Shown: positions 11,056 through 21,855 of the stretch, one piece after another
How the letters are laid out: each line of letters starts with the position of its first letter
Numbering within the stretch: the first letter of the stretch is position 1
Source: Rutpela maculata
Lineage: Eukaryota; Arthropoda; Insecta; Coleoptera; Cerambycidae
DNA: 64,000 nucleotides
Assembly: GCA_936432065.2 (NCBI GenBank)
Contig: OW386285.2
Coordinates: 184,388,301-184,452,300, forward strand
Direction of reading: 5' to 3'
Notes under the pieces: model-generated
Databases searched by the model: none
The model's input: the letters and a program-made list of their open reading frames with translations, nothing else
What the model was told of the DNA's origin: nothing
Translations under genes and position numbers: made by a program

Positions 11056-14000
11056 AAAACTTCGATGACCTTCCTGACCTTAATTACCTGTTTAAGGATC
11101 AAGAAGTCAACCTATCTCCCCACCGATTCACTCCATTAGAATCTATCAATCAAACCAACGACGCTTTCCCTCTGCCTCGCATTAAGATTATAATTAATAA
11201 TCGAGCGGTTAACGCTTTATTGGATACAGGTTCGACAAGGAATATTATCCAACCGAAATTTTTGAACGACATTGATCAACTTACAGCTCCCCAAACTTTT
11301 ATTATGGCTTGTGGCGATGGTTTAGTAGAATCCCTCGGGACTACGACCATAAACGTTAATGTACTAGATGTACCCTTTCAGACCACGTTTCAGGTCATTC
11401 AGAATTTAAATGAAGAGCTCATTCTGGGAGCCCCGTTTTTATATGCTCACAATGTCGTATTCGATTATCAACGTAAATGTGTCTACGTCGGCACCGAAGA
11501 GCGAATAACCGTCTTCTGGAATCAAGCGGCACATCAAGCAAGGAAGCAATGCCGGCTTCCCGAAGAACTGATCATCGGAAACGATAATTTAAAACCTCTA
11601 TTCGAGGAATTCGCTGAATTGTTCACCGCGGTGCCTACCCAAGCTACCACGGTGACAACGAAACATAAAATAAAAGTTAAAGACGACCGCCCGTTCAATA
11701 TCAAACCCTACCCCATGTCTCCTTCTAAGAAAAAAGTTATGTACGATCAAATTGAAGAGATGCTGAAAGCCGGGGTCATAGAACCGAGTACCGCTCAGTA
11801 CAGTTCGCCTCCCATTATAATTGAAAGGCCCGGCAAGAAGCCTCGCTTCTGCATTGATTATCGTCACTTAAATGAAGTAACGGAAGACGAAGCATCCGTC
11901 TTACCAAAGATATACGAGAGTATAAAGGATCTAGGAAACGCCAACATATTTACGGTGTTGGACCTCAAGAGCGGATATTGGCAAATCCCTCTTGAGGAGT
12001 CGTCAAAAAACTATTCTACGTTTACAACATTAGATGGAGCATCTTACCGATTTAACGTGATGCCTTTCGGATTGAAGACCGCTCCATGTACATTCCAAAA
12101 ATTTATGGCAAGAGACGTATTGACCGGTTACTTGCATCATTTCTGCAAAGTATATCTCGATGATATTATCATCTACAGTGAAAATATAGAACAGCATGTA
12201 AACCATCTGAGAGCCGTCTTTGAACGCCTGCGTTTGCATAATTTAAAGGTGTCACCGGAAAAATGTGTGGTAGCCACGTCAAGCATAACCTATCTCGGGC
12301 ATCAAATAAATGCCAACACCACTCAACCATTAGAAAAACACATATTACAGATACAAAATTATCCGGCCCCTACGACGAGGCGCCAGCTTCAGAGTTTCCT
12401 TGGTCTATGTAATTGGGTACGTGAATATATCCCTAATGTTGCAATAATTACAAAGCCCTTGACCCGACTACTCTCGAAAGACTGGCGCTTCAAGTGGAAT
12501 CCGGAAGCCCAAGAAGCTTTTATTTTACTAAAAGAAGTATTGAATAAACCTCTAGGATTGCACCGGCCAGATTTCAATAAAATGTTCATACTGCAGACGG
12601 ACGCATCCTTAATAGGATTATCTGCAGTATTATATCAATTGGGGGATAATGACCAGAAGCACATCGTCTCTTATGCTAGTAATACGTTATCTCCGACGGA
12701 GAGAAAATACCATATTAATGAATTGGAATGTTTGAGCGTCGTTAATTATATAAGGAAATACAAAATATATTTGGCAGACCGTCCATTTATAGTCAAAACC
12801 GACAATCGAGCTTTACTATGGTTAAATAAGCATAAGGACGAGAAAACGAAATTTACACGTTGGTCATTATTACTTCAGGAATACAGCTTCACCATAGAAC
12901 ATTGTCCCGGCAAGGAAAATATATTGGCTGACTATCTTAGCAGGAATCCTCAAGGCCCAAACGTCGAAGCAGACGACGAAGAGGAGAGAATGTACCCACC
13001 AAAATTCTCGTACAAGGAACGAATATCAGTGATTACCACATTGGAATTAAACGATCAGGTCAGAGAAGCGCAAACGCACTCCAGAGATATCCAAGACCAA
13101 ATCGAACGATGGAATACTCTAGTGCGACAAGCAGATAAAACCGAGGCAGAGGTGAAATTCGTCAATACAAGACAAGTGATAGGCGGCACACTTTGGACGA
13201 GAGGCGAAAATGTTATAGAAAAATTATACGTACCAAAACGTATGGTCATGAGAGTAATATCTCATTTTCACGACCGACCGGAAGTAGGTCACCCCGGCCG
13301 CGATGAAACTGTTAGAATCATCTCGGGCCGCTATTATTTTAATAATTTGTCGAGACTAGTTAACAAATATTTAAATGAGTGCATTATTTGTAATTCCGTA
13401 AAAAGCAGACAATCACAACCGAAGGCTCCTCTCAGAAGCCATGCTCCATCGCATCCGTTCGAAGTTCTAAGCGTCGATGTAATCGGACCGCTTCAGCGAA
13501 CCAAAGATGTAGATAACCGATATATATTAATGGTAGAGGATGTATTTAGTAAGTGGGTCGAAGCCAAGGCGTTCACCCAAGTCAGTGGAAAAACAATAGC
13601 ACAATTTATCGAAGAGGAACTAGTGGCGAGATATGGCGTTCCGAGGGTCATCATTTCCGACCAGGGAGGCCACTTCAATTCCGGCTTTTACGATACGTTC
13701 TGTACACGTAACAATATTGAAAGATTCTTCACAGCAGCTTACCACCAACAGGCCAATCCAATAGAAAGGAGGGTGCAAGAAGCTAAGAAGATCTTAAAAA
13801 CCTTATTATATGGTTCACCCAACGACGAGTGGGATCGACATGTTAGTCAGATGGCATATATCTTGAGAACAAGAAAAAACGCCGCTACGGGGCATACGCC
13901 CAGTTTCGTAGTGCTCGGCTATGAATTACCGCAGATTGGTGATTGGAATATGTTCGCTTATAGACAAGAACGTCGTAATCAAGCGGACGTTCCCCGCCTT

Positions 14001-14519
14001 GAAAGAGTCAAGGAGATTCGTAAAAATCAAACAAATTACCAATGGCGTTACGCGCCCAAAGTGGCGGTAACGCCGGTCGTATATAAAGTGGGAGATATGG
14101 TAATGACTAAAAGGATCAGGAAGGATCATACCTTCACACCATCGTGGAGTGGGCCACACAAGGTTTTAAAGAGATTGTCCAATGAAGTTTACCTCATTCA
14201 CAAGGGGGTAACTTCGACGAGATTACATGTCGATGCCATCAGGCCGGCACCTAAGGGAGACCCCGATGTTGAATTGGAATTGTCTGAAGAATCAGAAGAT
14301 AGTCCGGATGAAATTCATCTTAGTGACGACGCTTCCTCATCAGATAATGAGATCGCGCCCAGGTCAGAGCGACGTAGCGATACCACACTAGTTCAAATCA
14401 ATGTTCCCGCAAGTGCTCAAGATGAGCCGGATGTAATAAGTCGAGATCCCGAAGATGCTCGAGATGAGCCAGATATAGAAGAGTCACCTCTAGATATTTC
14501 TGAGGTCGACCACGGCTAA
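10926..14519 (+). CDS. pol: Gypsy Pol: protease, RT, RNase H, integrase
   Basis: Open in the -1 frame from 10926; as a fusion it would begin at the slippery site near 11046. Domains in order: aspartic protease (LLDTGSTRN near 11217), RT (KPRFCIDYRHLNEVT, VYLDDIIIYS near 12150), RNase H (TDASLIGLSAVLYQ near 12597, DNRALLWL), integrase HHCC (HFHDRPEVGH ... CIICNSVK, 13264-13395) and the DDE core (SVDVIGP, SDQGGHF, NPIERRVQ). A C-terminal segment with SWSGPHKVLKRL resembles the GPY/F module, followed by a long acidic Ser/Asp/Glu tail. No chromodomain or env is seen. No internal stop, so it is likely functional. Confidence 0.93.
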   Translation, partial: YEYGKPSGGQRRWPRPNCTSPAYQAPAGSKRPSGKLRSKKFKLKNFDDLPDLNYLFKDQEVNLSPHRFTPLESINQTNDAFPLPRIKIIINNRAVNALLDTGSTRNIIQPKFLNDIDQLTAPQTFIMACGDGLVESLGTTTINVNVLDVPFQTTFQVIQNLNEELILGAPFLYAHNVVFDYQRKCVYVGTEERITVFWNQAAHQARKQCRLPEELIIGNDNLKPLFEEFAELFTAVPTQATTVTTKHKIKVKDDRPFNIKPYPMSPSKKKVMYDQIEEMLKAGVIEPSTAQYSSPPIIIERPGKKPRFCIDYRHLNEVTEDEASVLPKIYESIKDLGNANIFTVLDLKSGYWQIPLEESSKNYSTFTTLDGASYRFNVMPFGLKTAPCTFQKFMARDVLTGYLHHFCKVYLDDIIIYSENIEQHVNHLRAVFERLRLHNLKVSPEKCVVATSSITYLGHQINANTTQPLEKHILQIQNYPAPTTRRQLQSFLGLCNWVREYIPNVAIITKPLTRLLSKDWRFKWNPEAQEAFILLKEVLNKPLGLHRPDFNKMFILQTDASLIGLSAVLYQLGDNDQKHIVSYASNTLSPTERKYHINELECLSVVNYIRKYKIYLADRPFIVKTDNRALLWLNKHKDEKTKFTRWSLLLQEYSFTIEHCPGKENILADYLSRNPQGPNVEADDEEERMYPPKFSYKERISVITTLELNDQVREAQTHSRDIQDQIERWNTLVRQADKTEAEVKFVNTRQVIGGTLWTRGENVIEKLYVPKRMVMRVISHFHDRPEVGHPGRDETVRIISGRYYFNNLSRLVNKYLNECIICNSVKSRQSQPKAPLRSHAPSHPFEVLSVDVIGPLQRTKDVDNRYILMVEDVFSKWVEAKAFTQVSGKTIAQFIEEELVARYGVPRVIISDQGGHFNSGFYDTFCTRNNIERFFTAAYHQQANPIERRVQEAKKILKTLLYGSPNDEWDRHVSQMAYILRTRKNAATGHTPSFVVLGYELPQIGDWNMFAYRQERRNQADVPRLERVKEIRKNQTNYQWRYAPKVAVTPVVYKVGDMVMTKRIRKDHTFTPSWSGPHKVLKRLSNEVYLIHKGVTSTRLHVDAIRPAPKGDPDVELELSEESEDSPDEIHLSDDASSSDNEIAPRSERRSDTTLVQINVPASAQDEPDVISRDPEDARDEPDIEESPLDISEVDHG
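11046..11052 (+). promoter_or_regulatory. Probable -1 frameshift site TTTAAAT
   Basis: In the gag frame the bases read T TTA AAT and the next codon is the TAA stop. This is a canonical X XXY YYZ heptamer. The pol frame is exactly -1 relative to gag and is open from 10926 across this site, so slippage here would make a Gag-Pol fusion. The following bases were not folded. Confidence 0.75.
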
Positions 14520-14821
14520 TAGCCGTTTTCGCTTTTTTTTATATTTTTTCTCAAAATTCTAAGTAGCGATTTTGACCTATATGCGGTCGAATCGAAAATT
14601 TAAAGTCTACCCCATGAGCAGACATGGAAAGACGGCGAACCCGACGCAAGAGCGCGATCCGGTAAGCCTAGCTTCTCAAGAGCGAGAGCCGCCAAGTTCG
14701 AGTAATGGACGTAGGCATAAGTACGAATCAGTACGAGTTTCGGAAGCTGTTTTTCTTATGCAAGAAGACAACTTCTATTTTAATCATTTTAAGTCAACAA
14801 AATTAACGTATACCCCAAATG

Positions 14822-15210
14822 GAAACTACGAGTTTCAGAAGCCGTTCTTCGCTCAAGAAGACGCTTCGATTTTTTTTTTATACTTTTTTTTTACAAGTCG
14901 TGATGACCGCACGAGTATCGTAAGCCGATTTAATCTACCTTACGAAGTAGAAACTACGAGACGAGTTTCAGAAGCCGTTCTTCGCTCAAGAAGACGCTTC
15001 GATTTTTTTTTTATACTTTTTTCACAAGTCGTGATGACCGCACGAGTATCGTAAGCCGATTTAATCTACCTTACGAAGTAGAAACTACGAGACGAGTTTC
15101 ATAAGCCGTTCTTCGCTCAAGAAGACGCTTCAATTTTTTTTTATACTTTTTTCACAAGTAGTGATGACCGCACGAGTATCGTAAGCCGATTCAATCTACC
15201 TTACGAAGAA
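14822..15210 (+). repeat. Three tandem ~129-bp repeats
   Basis: Units start near 14822, 14951 and 15081, each ending TACCTTACGAAG. They differ mostly in the length of the T run. Their position between pol and the polypurine tract is unusual; the role is unknown. Confidence 0.85.
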
Positions 15211-15790
15211 CCAATTTCTAACCATTATAAGTTAACAAAATTCATGTTAGAAAAATATTTCATTAAAAACAACACATTGTGTTTGTTAGTCGACGCGTCC
15301 CAGTCGACGACTTGCTAAAAAGTCAATCTAGTTGCAGAACTGCATTTTCCATGTGCAGAAATGGAAAGATGACCCAGCCTGTCGCAAGGGCGCGGCATGG
15401 TGAAGTCTGGAACTCAAAGGCGAGGACCGTCCAAGCTGCGGCATGGAGATATAGACAGACTCTTCTAGAAAGGGCCGAAGTTAAGCAAGAGCGAGACCAG
15501 GGCAAAAAAGCGAGTGCAACGAATTAGTGAGAGTGGACGCTAATCAAAATTGTGCTACGCTTCGCACCTCGACGCGGGTGTAATTAAGTTGATAAAAATG
15601 TTGTATCAACTTGGCGTATTGTTTAAAAAATGTATTTATTTTTAAGTTAGATAGGCGAATCAGCCGTCTGCCCCAATTAAGGCCGTTATTTTTAAACATC
15701 TGTACCATAGGTCAGACCGTCAAATGAAGGCATACAGACATACAAGTGAATATGGAAATTAAAGGCAATCGATGAGTAGAAAAGATTCAA

Positions 15791-15804
15791 CCAAAGGAGG
15801 GGAG
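15791..15804 (+). promoter_or_regulatory. Polypurine tract
   Basis: CCAAAGGAGGGGAG abuts the 3' LTR with no gap. It is the primer for plus-strand DNA synthesis in LTR elements. Confidence 0.9.
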
Positions 15805-17828
15805 TGTTGTAGAACTCTCCAAAATCGTCCTAAGTTGAAGACATAATCAAAATTCGACTTAGGCAAAAATTTCATTTAAAGACATTTTTGGGAGTCTGCA
15901 GAGGCGCAGATCAGTCCACAAGGACCGTTTTGGGTTCTATAAGGCGTTGGAAATGACCAGGCGAAAATTCGAAAAAACACCGAATTTTCACTTAGGAAAA
16001 ATGTTTTTGGTTCAGAATATCAGAGTAGAAGTATATAATGACAAAGATTTATGAATAGTATACTTTTTCAAAGGTACCATAAATTGGACTTTGAAAAATA
16101 ATATTTTTAGAAGGGCGTCAAAATTTGGCCCAGGAATCGATTTATCGAAAGTACGCCAAAGTTTCACTTGTAGACTAATTTTTCAAAACTGCGTTGAAAT
16201 TTGGCTTGAAGATCGATTTTTCAAAAGTACGCCAAAATTTCACCCGCAGATTAACTTTTCAAAAGTACCTTGAAATTTGGCTTGAAAATCAATTTTTCAA
16301 AAGTACGCCAAAATTTCACCCGCGGATTAACTTTTCAAAAGTACCTTGAAATTTGGCTTGAAAATCGATTTTTCAAAAGTACGCCAAAATTTCACCCGCA
16401 GATTAGTTTTTCAAAAGTACCTTGAAATTTGGCTCGAAAATCGATTTTTCAAAAGTACGCTAAAATTGGTCTTAAACTGGATTTTTCAAAAGTACCACGA
16501 AGTCAGTTTAAAAAGTACCACGAAAATATACTTTAAATTATTTTTTATTTTTTATTCCTCAACCAAAGACATTGACCTTTGAGGTACGATCATTGAAAGC
16601 CCAATTCTAAAGTATGAGCATAAAATTTTAACGATGCACTGCATCCAAAAGGCAAAATAGAAGATTTTGCCAAAGCCGGCGTAGTGCCGATAAGCAAAAA
16701 TTGATAAAAATCAATGCACATGTACAAGGCCGGTTTCTCGCATGGAAAGAGTTTGGATTGACCCAGCGGCTCGCAATTTGGTCGAGCGCGTTGAGTAGTC
16801 CAGACAAAGCGATGGTAGAAAAGCCAATAACGGGGCTTTTCAAATGACAAAGTTATAGAGGAAAACGCCTTGTGCATAAAAATCCAAAAATTCAATTTTG
16901 CCTAATAGTCGCTCGAAGGTGAGACGCTGCCAAATCGATATTATTAATCGACTGTGATAAGGGTTAGTAAGTCGTGGACTGATCGAACGCCACTCAACTT
17001 ATGCAGTAATAAGTCCTCTGAATGTGTTTGAGTACGTGAATTTCCACGATACAAGAACTTTAAAGCTAGGTAGTCTCTAGCGAAACTAAATTCATTTAGT
17101 AAAACTTTTTTAAGTTAATTTCAGTCAGCCTTAATTATTCATTTACCCAGAGTCTGAAATGATTCTAAAAGCTCACATTTTGATTCTGAGAAGGTACGTA
17201 TGAATCTTTTCTACCTAATCGATCGTTAGCGCGAGCGCTCTCACTTGTATGGTCTGAAAGTCACTACCTTGATTGGGGAAGGCACGATTCTTTCTTGAGA
17301 ATTTTGTATAACCAATTCTGTTAAATAAACGGATTCTTTGAACTAATGTTTCTTAATTGATCTTGAGGCCTGTTGACGGTCTATAATCCCTGGAACTTTC
17401 GTATAGAAAACCGGATGTGTCGAGTTAATTCGCATTAACGTTCGACCTTCTGGTTGTTTTACGGAGGTTCGATAGGGATTTTTTTATGCGTTTTTTGAGA
17501 AATATATTCCGTTATTAATGGACCAAAACGCGATTTTCGCGTACCAAAACTAATCCCTCCGCAGAGAAATTCTTCGGTTGGGATTTTTTTATGCAAAAAT
17601 TCAGGAAATTAAGAGGTGCCTAAACCCCTAACGAGGGAATTCGGGTCCAGAGAGAGCGTAGTTTCCGATCTGTGGTAGTGCAGCCTTGGTCCCGCTTTTC
17701 GGCTACCGAAGTCATCTTATCTCGAACCCGCCTGGGAGGTAGAAGAACGGGGTAATACGCGACTGGCGCCCCCTGAGAAATAAATTGGTGTCGCGTCATT
17801 TTGACGCCCGGTAGTGCGTTCTTCTACA
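15805..17828 (+). repeat. 3' LTR of the gypsy element
   Basis: Same length (2,024 bp) and termini as the 5' LTR, with one visible difference (G at 17788). It is followed by the second GCAT and then by R1-like ORF2 sequence. Confidence 0.95.
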
Positions 17829-19426
17829 GCATCAACCGTTGAGTGGCCTCTCCGAAATCCAAACTGCCTTGGTGACAGACCTCCATCTGCTTCAATATGT
17901 TTTTCAATCCTCTGAACGATAAGTCTCTCGAAAAGTTTTCCCAGCGTATCCAGCAGACAGATAGGCCGGTATGACGACGTCTCCTCAAGCGGCTTTTCCC
18001 CCTTTCTCAGCAAAATCAGCTTCTGCTTCTTCCATCTCTTTGGAAACACTCCCTCGCTGAGACAGGCATTGTAAGTCTCCAGCAAAAGATTTGGCCATAT
18101 ATCTATGACTTCTGAGATGACCTCGTTTGGGATCTGATCAGGTCCTGGCGCCTTTCTAGGCGTCAGTCGTTTTTTTGCTTCTTGTAGCTCCTCGACCGCA
18201 AACGGCTCTAGGATACTCTCCTCTTCCTCTTGCGACAGTCTTGGTCTTGTTTGGTGCACCGGAAAGAGGGCTGCTACTATCTTACCAACCCTTATCGGGC
18301 ACGTCAGTCCTGGAGTCTGTTGCCCGCCCTTCAGCCTCTTGGTAACCAGCCTATACGGCAATCCCCAAGGATCTTCGTCCACTGAACGGCACAACTCTAT
18401 CCAGCATTTGCGTTTACTTTGTTTTATTGCCGTTCTTAATTCCTTTTTCGCTCTTTTATAGTTTTCCTCCAGGTTTGCTTCTTCTTCTTGCCCCACCCTT
18501 GCTTGTTGGAATTTCCTGCGAGCAGCCAGGCACCTCCTTCTCAGTTTGTCAATTTCGGGTGTCCACCAGTAGACCGGCGCTCTCCTGTGTGTTCGTTTCC
18601 TTCGCCGTGGCATCGCTCTGTCGTAATCCGCTATGATTGTGGCTACTGCAAACTCCGCCAGCACCTCCGAGTCCTGGGTTTGTGCGATTTGTGTGAGTCT
18701 CCCTTGTCGCTCTACCGATTCAAGTGATTCCCGCAGTTTGGTCCTATCTAGTTTTCCTGTAACCCATCCTCCATTTTCTAGCGTTACATCCCGTATTGTT
18801 CGCGGTCTATCTTCGACTGTAAACTGTATGTACTGGTGATCACTCAGTGTCACTTCCTCCAGTACACGCCAATTCAATGTCCTGGCTGCGACGCCTGCCG
18901 TTGCCAACGTAATATCCACCACTGACCCTGTATTTCCCCGTCGAAAGGTATTTACGTTTCCCTCATTTAGGATCACTAGGTCCAGCCTTGCGACCATCTC
19001 CGAGAGTGCCTCCCCACGGGTGTCCAGTCTATTTGATCCCCATTCTGGTGACTTGCAGTTGAAGTCCCCTGCCACTATGACTTCTCCGTTCGCCGTCCGA
19101 ATGCTCTCCTCGAGTTCATCTAGGTCCTGCAGGAAATCGTCGTACTGGGCATTGGGAGAGAAGTAACAGCTGTAAGTCCTTACGCCGTCTACTTCTACCC
19201 ATACAAAGTTGGCCACCGGATCGCTTACCTCCCTGATACCTAGATCTCTATTCAGCACTGCGATTGCCGCCCTGCCTGTCGTATCCTGGAACCAGGACCC
19301 CGATTCCGGCTGCTTATATTGTTCACTCACTATCAGAATATCACTGCTTTTCTCCGCGGCCTCTTGTAGGAGTAAATCCTGTGCTTGCTGACCTCTGCCT
19401 AGATTCACTTGAAGAAACTTCTTCAT
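17829..19426 (-). CDS. R1-like ORF2, N-terminal half (APE endonuclease and start of RT)
   Basis: ORF2 starts at the ATG at 19426-19424 (MKKFLQVNLGRG), chosen because it overlaps the ORF1 stop and begins at the conserved nuclease strand; an upstream in-frame Met at 19465 lies within ORF1. Motifs: DILIVSEQY (catalytic Glu), VAGDFNCKSPEWGS (Asp), LSDHQYIQF (catalytic His), then a basic linker and the start of the RT (PRKAPGPDQIPNEV, SSYRPICLLDT, RQFGFRRGHST). The LTR element interrupts it in the RT fingers/palm; the rest is at 6346-7766. The clade nuclease sets target choice, here possibly TATC repeats. Confidence 0.9.
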
Positions 19427-19629
19427 TTTCGAGTTTTCTGTATCCCCCTCCGATAGGACCCACACTTCGCGCTACCCAGTATGTGTTGCGCTCCTCCTGG
19501 ATCATTGCAGTCATTGCACACCATACAGAAGGGTTTCTTCTGCGAGCATTCCTTTGCCTTGTGGCCCTCCTTTCCACAAAGACGACACAGCTTCGACCTG
19601 TCCGGCCCTTTGCAGTCTCGCGCGATATG
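19423..19629 (-). pseudogene. R1-like ORF1 (Gag-like) C-terminus with zinc knuckles, 5'-truncated
   Basis: The minus frame carries the end of one knuckle (GHIARDC), a full CRLCGKEGHKAKEC knuckle, and a third (CMVC ... GGAQHILGSAKC) before its TGA stop at 19425-19423. Three C-terminal knuckles are usual for R1-clade ORF1. The TGA overlaps the ORF2 ATG as ATGA, which suggests termination-reinitiation. The element stops at 19629, where (TATC)n begins, so most of ORF1 and the 5' UTR are missing. Confidence 0.85.
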
Positions 19630-19637
19630 TCTATCTT

Positions 19638-19691
<54 letters not shown>
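19630..19691 (+). repeat. (TATC)n microsatellite, right flank of the R1-like element
   Basis: About fifteen TATC units with one interruption (TTTC) at the left end. Together with 6099-6123 it encloses the R1-like insertion. It then meets a 5'-truncated CR1-like copy. Confidence 0.9.
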
Positions 19692-20398
19692 ATTAAAGAA
19701 AAAGATACAATCATTCAGGACAAGAGTTACATAATTCAAATTCTTGAAGACAAGTTTGAATTATTAGAGGAAAAACACTCAAAACTAAAGAAAAAAAATG
19801 ACGAGTCATTGACTGATCTGCCTAAGCTAACAGAACCAAAATTACAGTTCAATCAAGTCATTAAAAATGACCTACAAGGCACTAACAGTCAGTCAACAAA
19901 TTGACAATGAAACTAATAAGCTAAAAATTACAAAGAGTGTGGAAAATCAACAAGTAAATGAAGAAATTAACAGCGATGAAGAATATCAACAGACTAGGAG
20001 TAAAAAAAAGCACGAAGCTAAGCGAGATCACAGGAATAGAAGGAAAAATAAAATTATAGCAAATGGTGAACAGAACTCAGCAGAAGATGATGCCTTCGAG
20101 GGGTAGAAAAAAAAAGGTGTGGCTTCTACTCTCACGTGTAAAGCGGAAGGTAACTGAAAAGGACATTAAATCTTATTTAAGTAAAAAACCAGGATGTAAA
20201 GATACGGAATTTGTAATTAAAGAAATCGAAAGACACATCACAGAACAAATGTTTCATGTTTGGCACTCCTTTCATCATGAAAGATAGTGTCTATGGAAGA
20301 GGCTTCTGGCCAAAAGGTGTAGGTGTAGAACGTTTTAATTTTAAAAAATATTATGAAAAAAAGAATCGGGTTAAAGACCAACCTGCTGATTTTTTATA
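19692..20398 (+). pseudogene. CR1-like ORF1 fragment: coiled coil to C-terminal domain
   Basis: Starts abruptly after the TATC array with a Lys/Glu-rich coiled coil (IKEKDTIIQDKSYIIQILE) and continues through at least three frames (19692-19902, 19867-20106, 20063-20398) with one-base shifts. The last part (KVWLLLSRVKRKVTEKDIKSYL ... GRGFWPKGVGVERFNFKKYY) is the conserved C-terminal RNA-binding-like region of insect non-LTR ORF1 proteins. No N-terminal zinc finger is present. Frameshifts make it a pseudogene. Confidence 0.75.
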
Positions 20399-20928
20399 AA
20401 TACAAAGCCACCAAGTGACGCTTCTAGTCTTGGACTAGTACACATAAACTGTAGATCCTTATGTAATAAATTTTCAGACGTTAGACAATTTATTGAAGCC
20501 AATAAATTTCACATTTTAGCAATATTGGAAAGTTGGCTGAATATCAACCTTCTAAACAAAGACTCTGCCGAGAGTAAACTTCTTTATGATATTCTGGATA
20601 CTTTTAACCTACACCAAATAATAGTGCATCCAACAAGAATCTCAGAGAATTCAGAATCCCTCATCAATCTTGTGATTACAAATGATAATAGAGTTTATTT
20701 GCGGCAGTGGTGTTATGTGCTGTGAACCAATAAGTACAGATCATGAAGCAGTGTTTTGTATTATTAATTGCCCTAAAATAAATGAGTATCCAAGAACTGC
20801 ATGCGTCAGAAATTTTAACAACATCGATTTGACCCAGTTTGAGCATGATATCTCATCTGTTGACTGAAGGGCTCTCTATCGCGAACCTGATATTATAGTA
20901 GAATTTAAAAGAAGATCTATCTTGACTG
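20399..20928 (+). pseudogene. CR1-like ORF2 fragment, endonuclease with internal deletion
   Basis: The sequence begins VHINCRSLCNKFSDVRQFIEA and reaches ILESWLN (catalytic Glu normally in TETWL, here ES). It then jumps to the LYDILDTFNLHQIIVHPTRIS segment near the end of the nuclease, followed by STDHEAVFC (the His motif) after a frameshift near 20700. The central GDFN part is deleted. The fragment ends at the TIR of the DNA transposon. Confidence 0.75.
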
Positions 20929-21400
20929 CCGTGGAACATTGAGAGGTAAAAATGTACTGACTACGTCATTACATGGTACTTAACATGTATATGCACCCTC
21001 TAAATTCGTCTGGCGATATCGTTGTCCAAACAACCCCTAGGGGTGAAAAGCCGGAAAAAAATGGAAAATTAGATTTTTTCCTAATATTTCTAGCAATTTC
21101 AAAATTTTTGCCATATTATGTATATTAATAAAGTTATAGCCATTTATAGACAAAAAATTGTATTGGTTAAAGCAGATAATACTTCTTAAAAACGAATGTA
21201 ACTCTCTTATTATGCATATAATTATTTTATTATATTCGAAAATTCATTACACTCGTAATTGTAGTCACAGGAACAAAAATTTCAAAAATTTGATAAAAAT
21301 AAAAGTTATAGCCTATACTATCTAGATTATGAACATTTTCTTATTTTTATATTCTGTTTATAAATAAGAAAGTTATGAAACAAATACTAACTCGTTGACA
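20929..21400 (+). repeat. Left terminal inverted repeat
   Basis: Outer 131 bp strongly match the right end. Further in, blocks such as GTAACTCTCTTATTATGC (21190s), CACTCGTAATTGTAG and AAGTTATAGCC have counterparts at similar distance in the right arm, which implies an original TIR of several hundred bases. Confidence 0.8.
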
Positions 21401-21855
21401 AAATCCCCGCGGCACCCCGACTGCAGTTATCTCTAGTTCTATCATCTTTCCTCTCACTCTCGTTTGCTTGCGCAGTTCTGCAAGCTCTTCGTATTATCAT
21501 TTAAATTCATTCATTAGAAATGAACACATTAATACGTATAATAGAAAAAAATTAAGAGGTAGTTGTTTTAATAAAAATAAGTTAAAGATGACATAAACAC
21601 ACGCATTTATGATCTAAATTACATAGTTTTTAGATACAATGTATTGAATTTGGCGAGAGAAAACTACTTCTAAAATTAATGATTATTTATTTGTTTTAAT
21701 GATAATAATAGTAATTTATTATTTATAAAACAATTAAGAATAATAATAAAAAAGTAGAATTGGTTTAAATTATTTTAAAACATTTTTACATTAAGTGACA
21801 AAAATGCACATGGTAATAAGATACAAAAGTAAGAACCTCGAAAATTATTATTTTA

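Larger units (their letters stand above)
14520..15804 (+). other. Non-coding 3' spacer of the gypsy element
   Basis: 1.3 kb between the pol stop and the 3' LTR. It contains three tandem copies of a roughly 129-bp unit at 14822-15210, sharing GAAACTACGAG, AAGCCGTTCTTCGCTCAAGA, a T-rich run, and GACCGCACGAGTATCGTAAG. Small open frames (14572-15054, 15279-15527) show no recognisable domain, no env-like transmembrane segment, and seem incidental. Confidence 0.7.
7767..17828 (+). mobile_element. Complete Ty3/gypsy LTR retrotransposon, very recent insertion
   Basis: 10,062 bp: 5' LTR, tRNA-Lys-type primer site, gag, pol in the -1 frame, a 1.3-kb non-coding spacer, polypurine tract, 3' LTR. Both LTRs are 2,024 bp, begin TGTTGTAG and end TTCTACA, and by eye differ at one base (A at 9750, G at 17788). 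Both gag and pol are open. There is no env. It lies in ORF2 of the R1-like element with a GCAT duplication. Everything needed for retrotransposition seems present, so the copy may be active. Confidence 0.95.
6123..19629 (-). mobile_element. R1-clade-like non-LTR retrotransposon, split by a gypsy insertion
   Basis: The minus-strand element has a poly(A) tail (the T run at 6123-6170), a 3' UTR (6171-6345), ORF2 in two halves (6346-7766 and 17829-19426) and the end of ORF1 (19423-19629), where it is 5' truncated inside a zinc knuckle. It is bordered on both sides by (TATC)n. GC content and codon use are clearly higher than in the neighbouring CR1-like copies. R1-clade placement rests on the ORF1 zinc knuckles, the APE endonuclease, the GFADDVAM RT motif and the C-terminal CCHC in ORF2. 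Confidence 0.8.

Noticed and set aside
14572..15054. An env gene in the gypsy spacer
   Set aside because: No signal peptide, cleavage site or transmembrane helix; most of the frame is made of tandem repeats with T runs.
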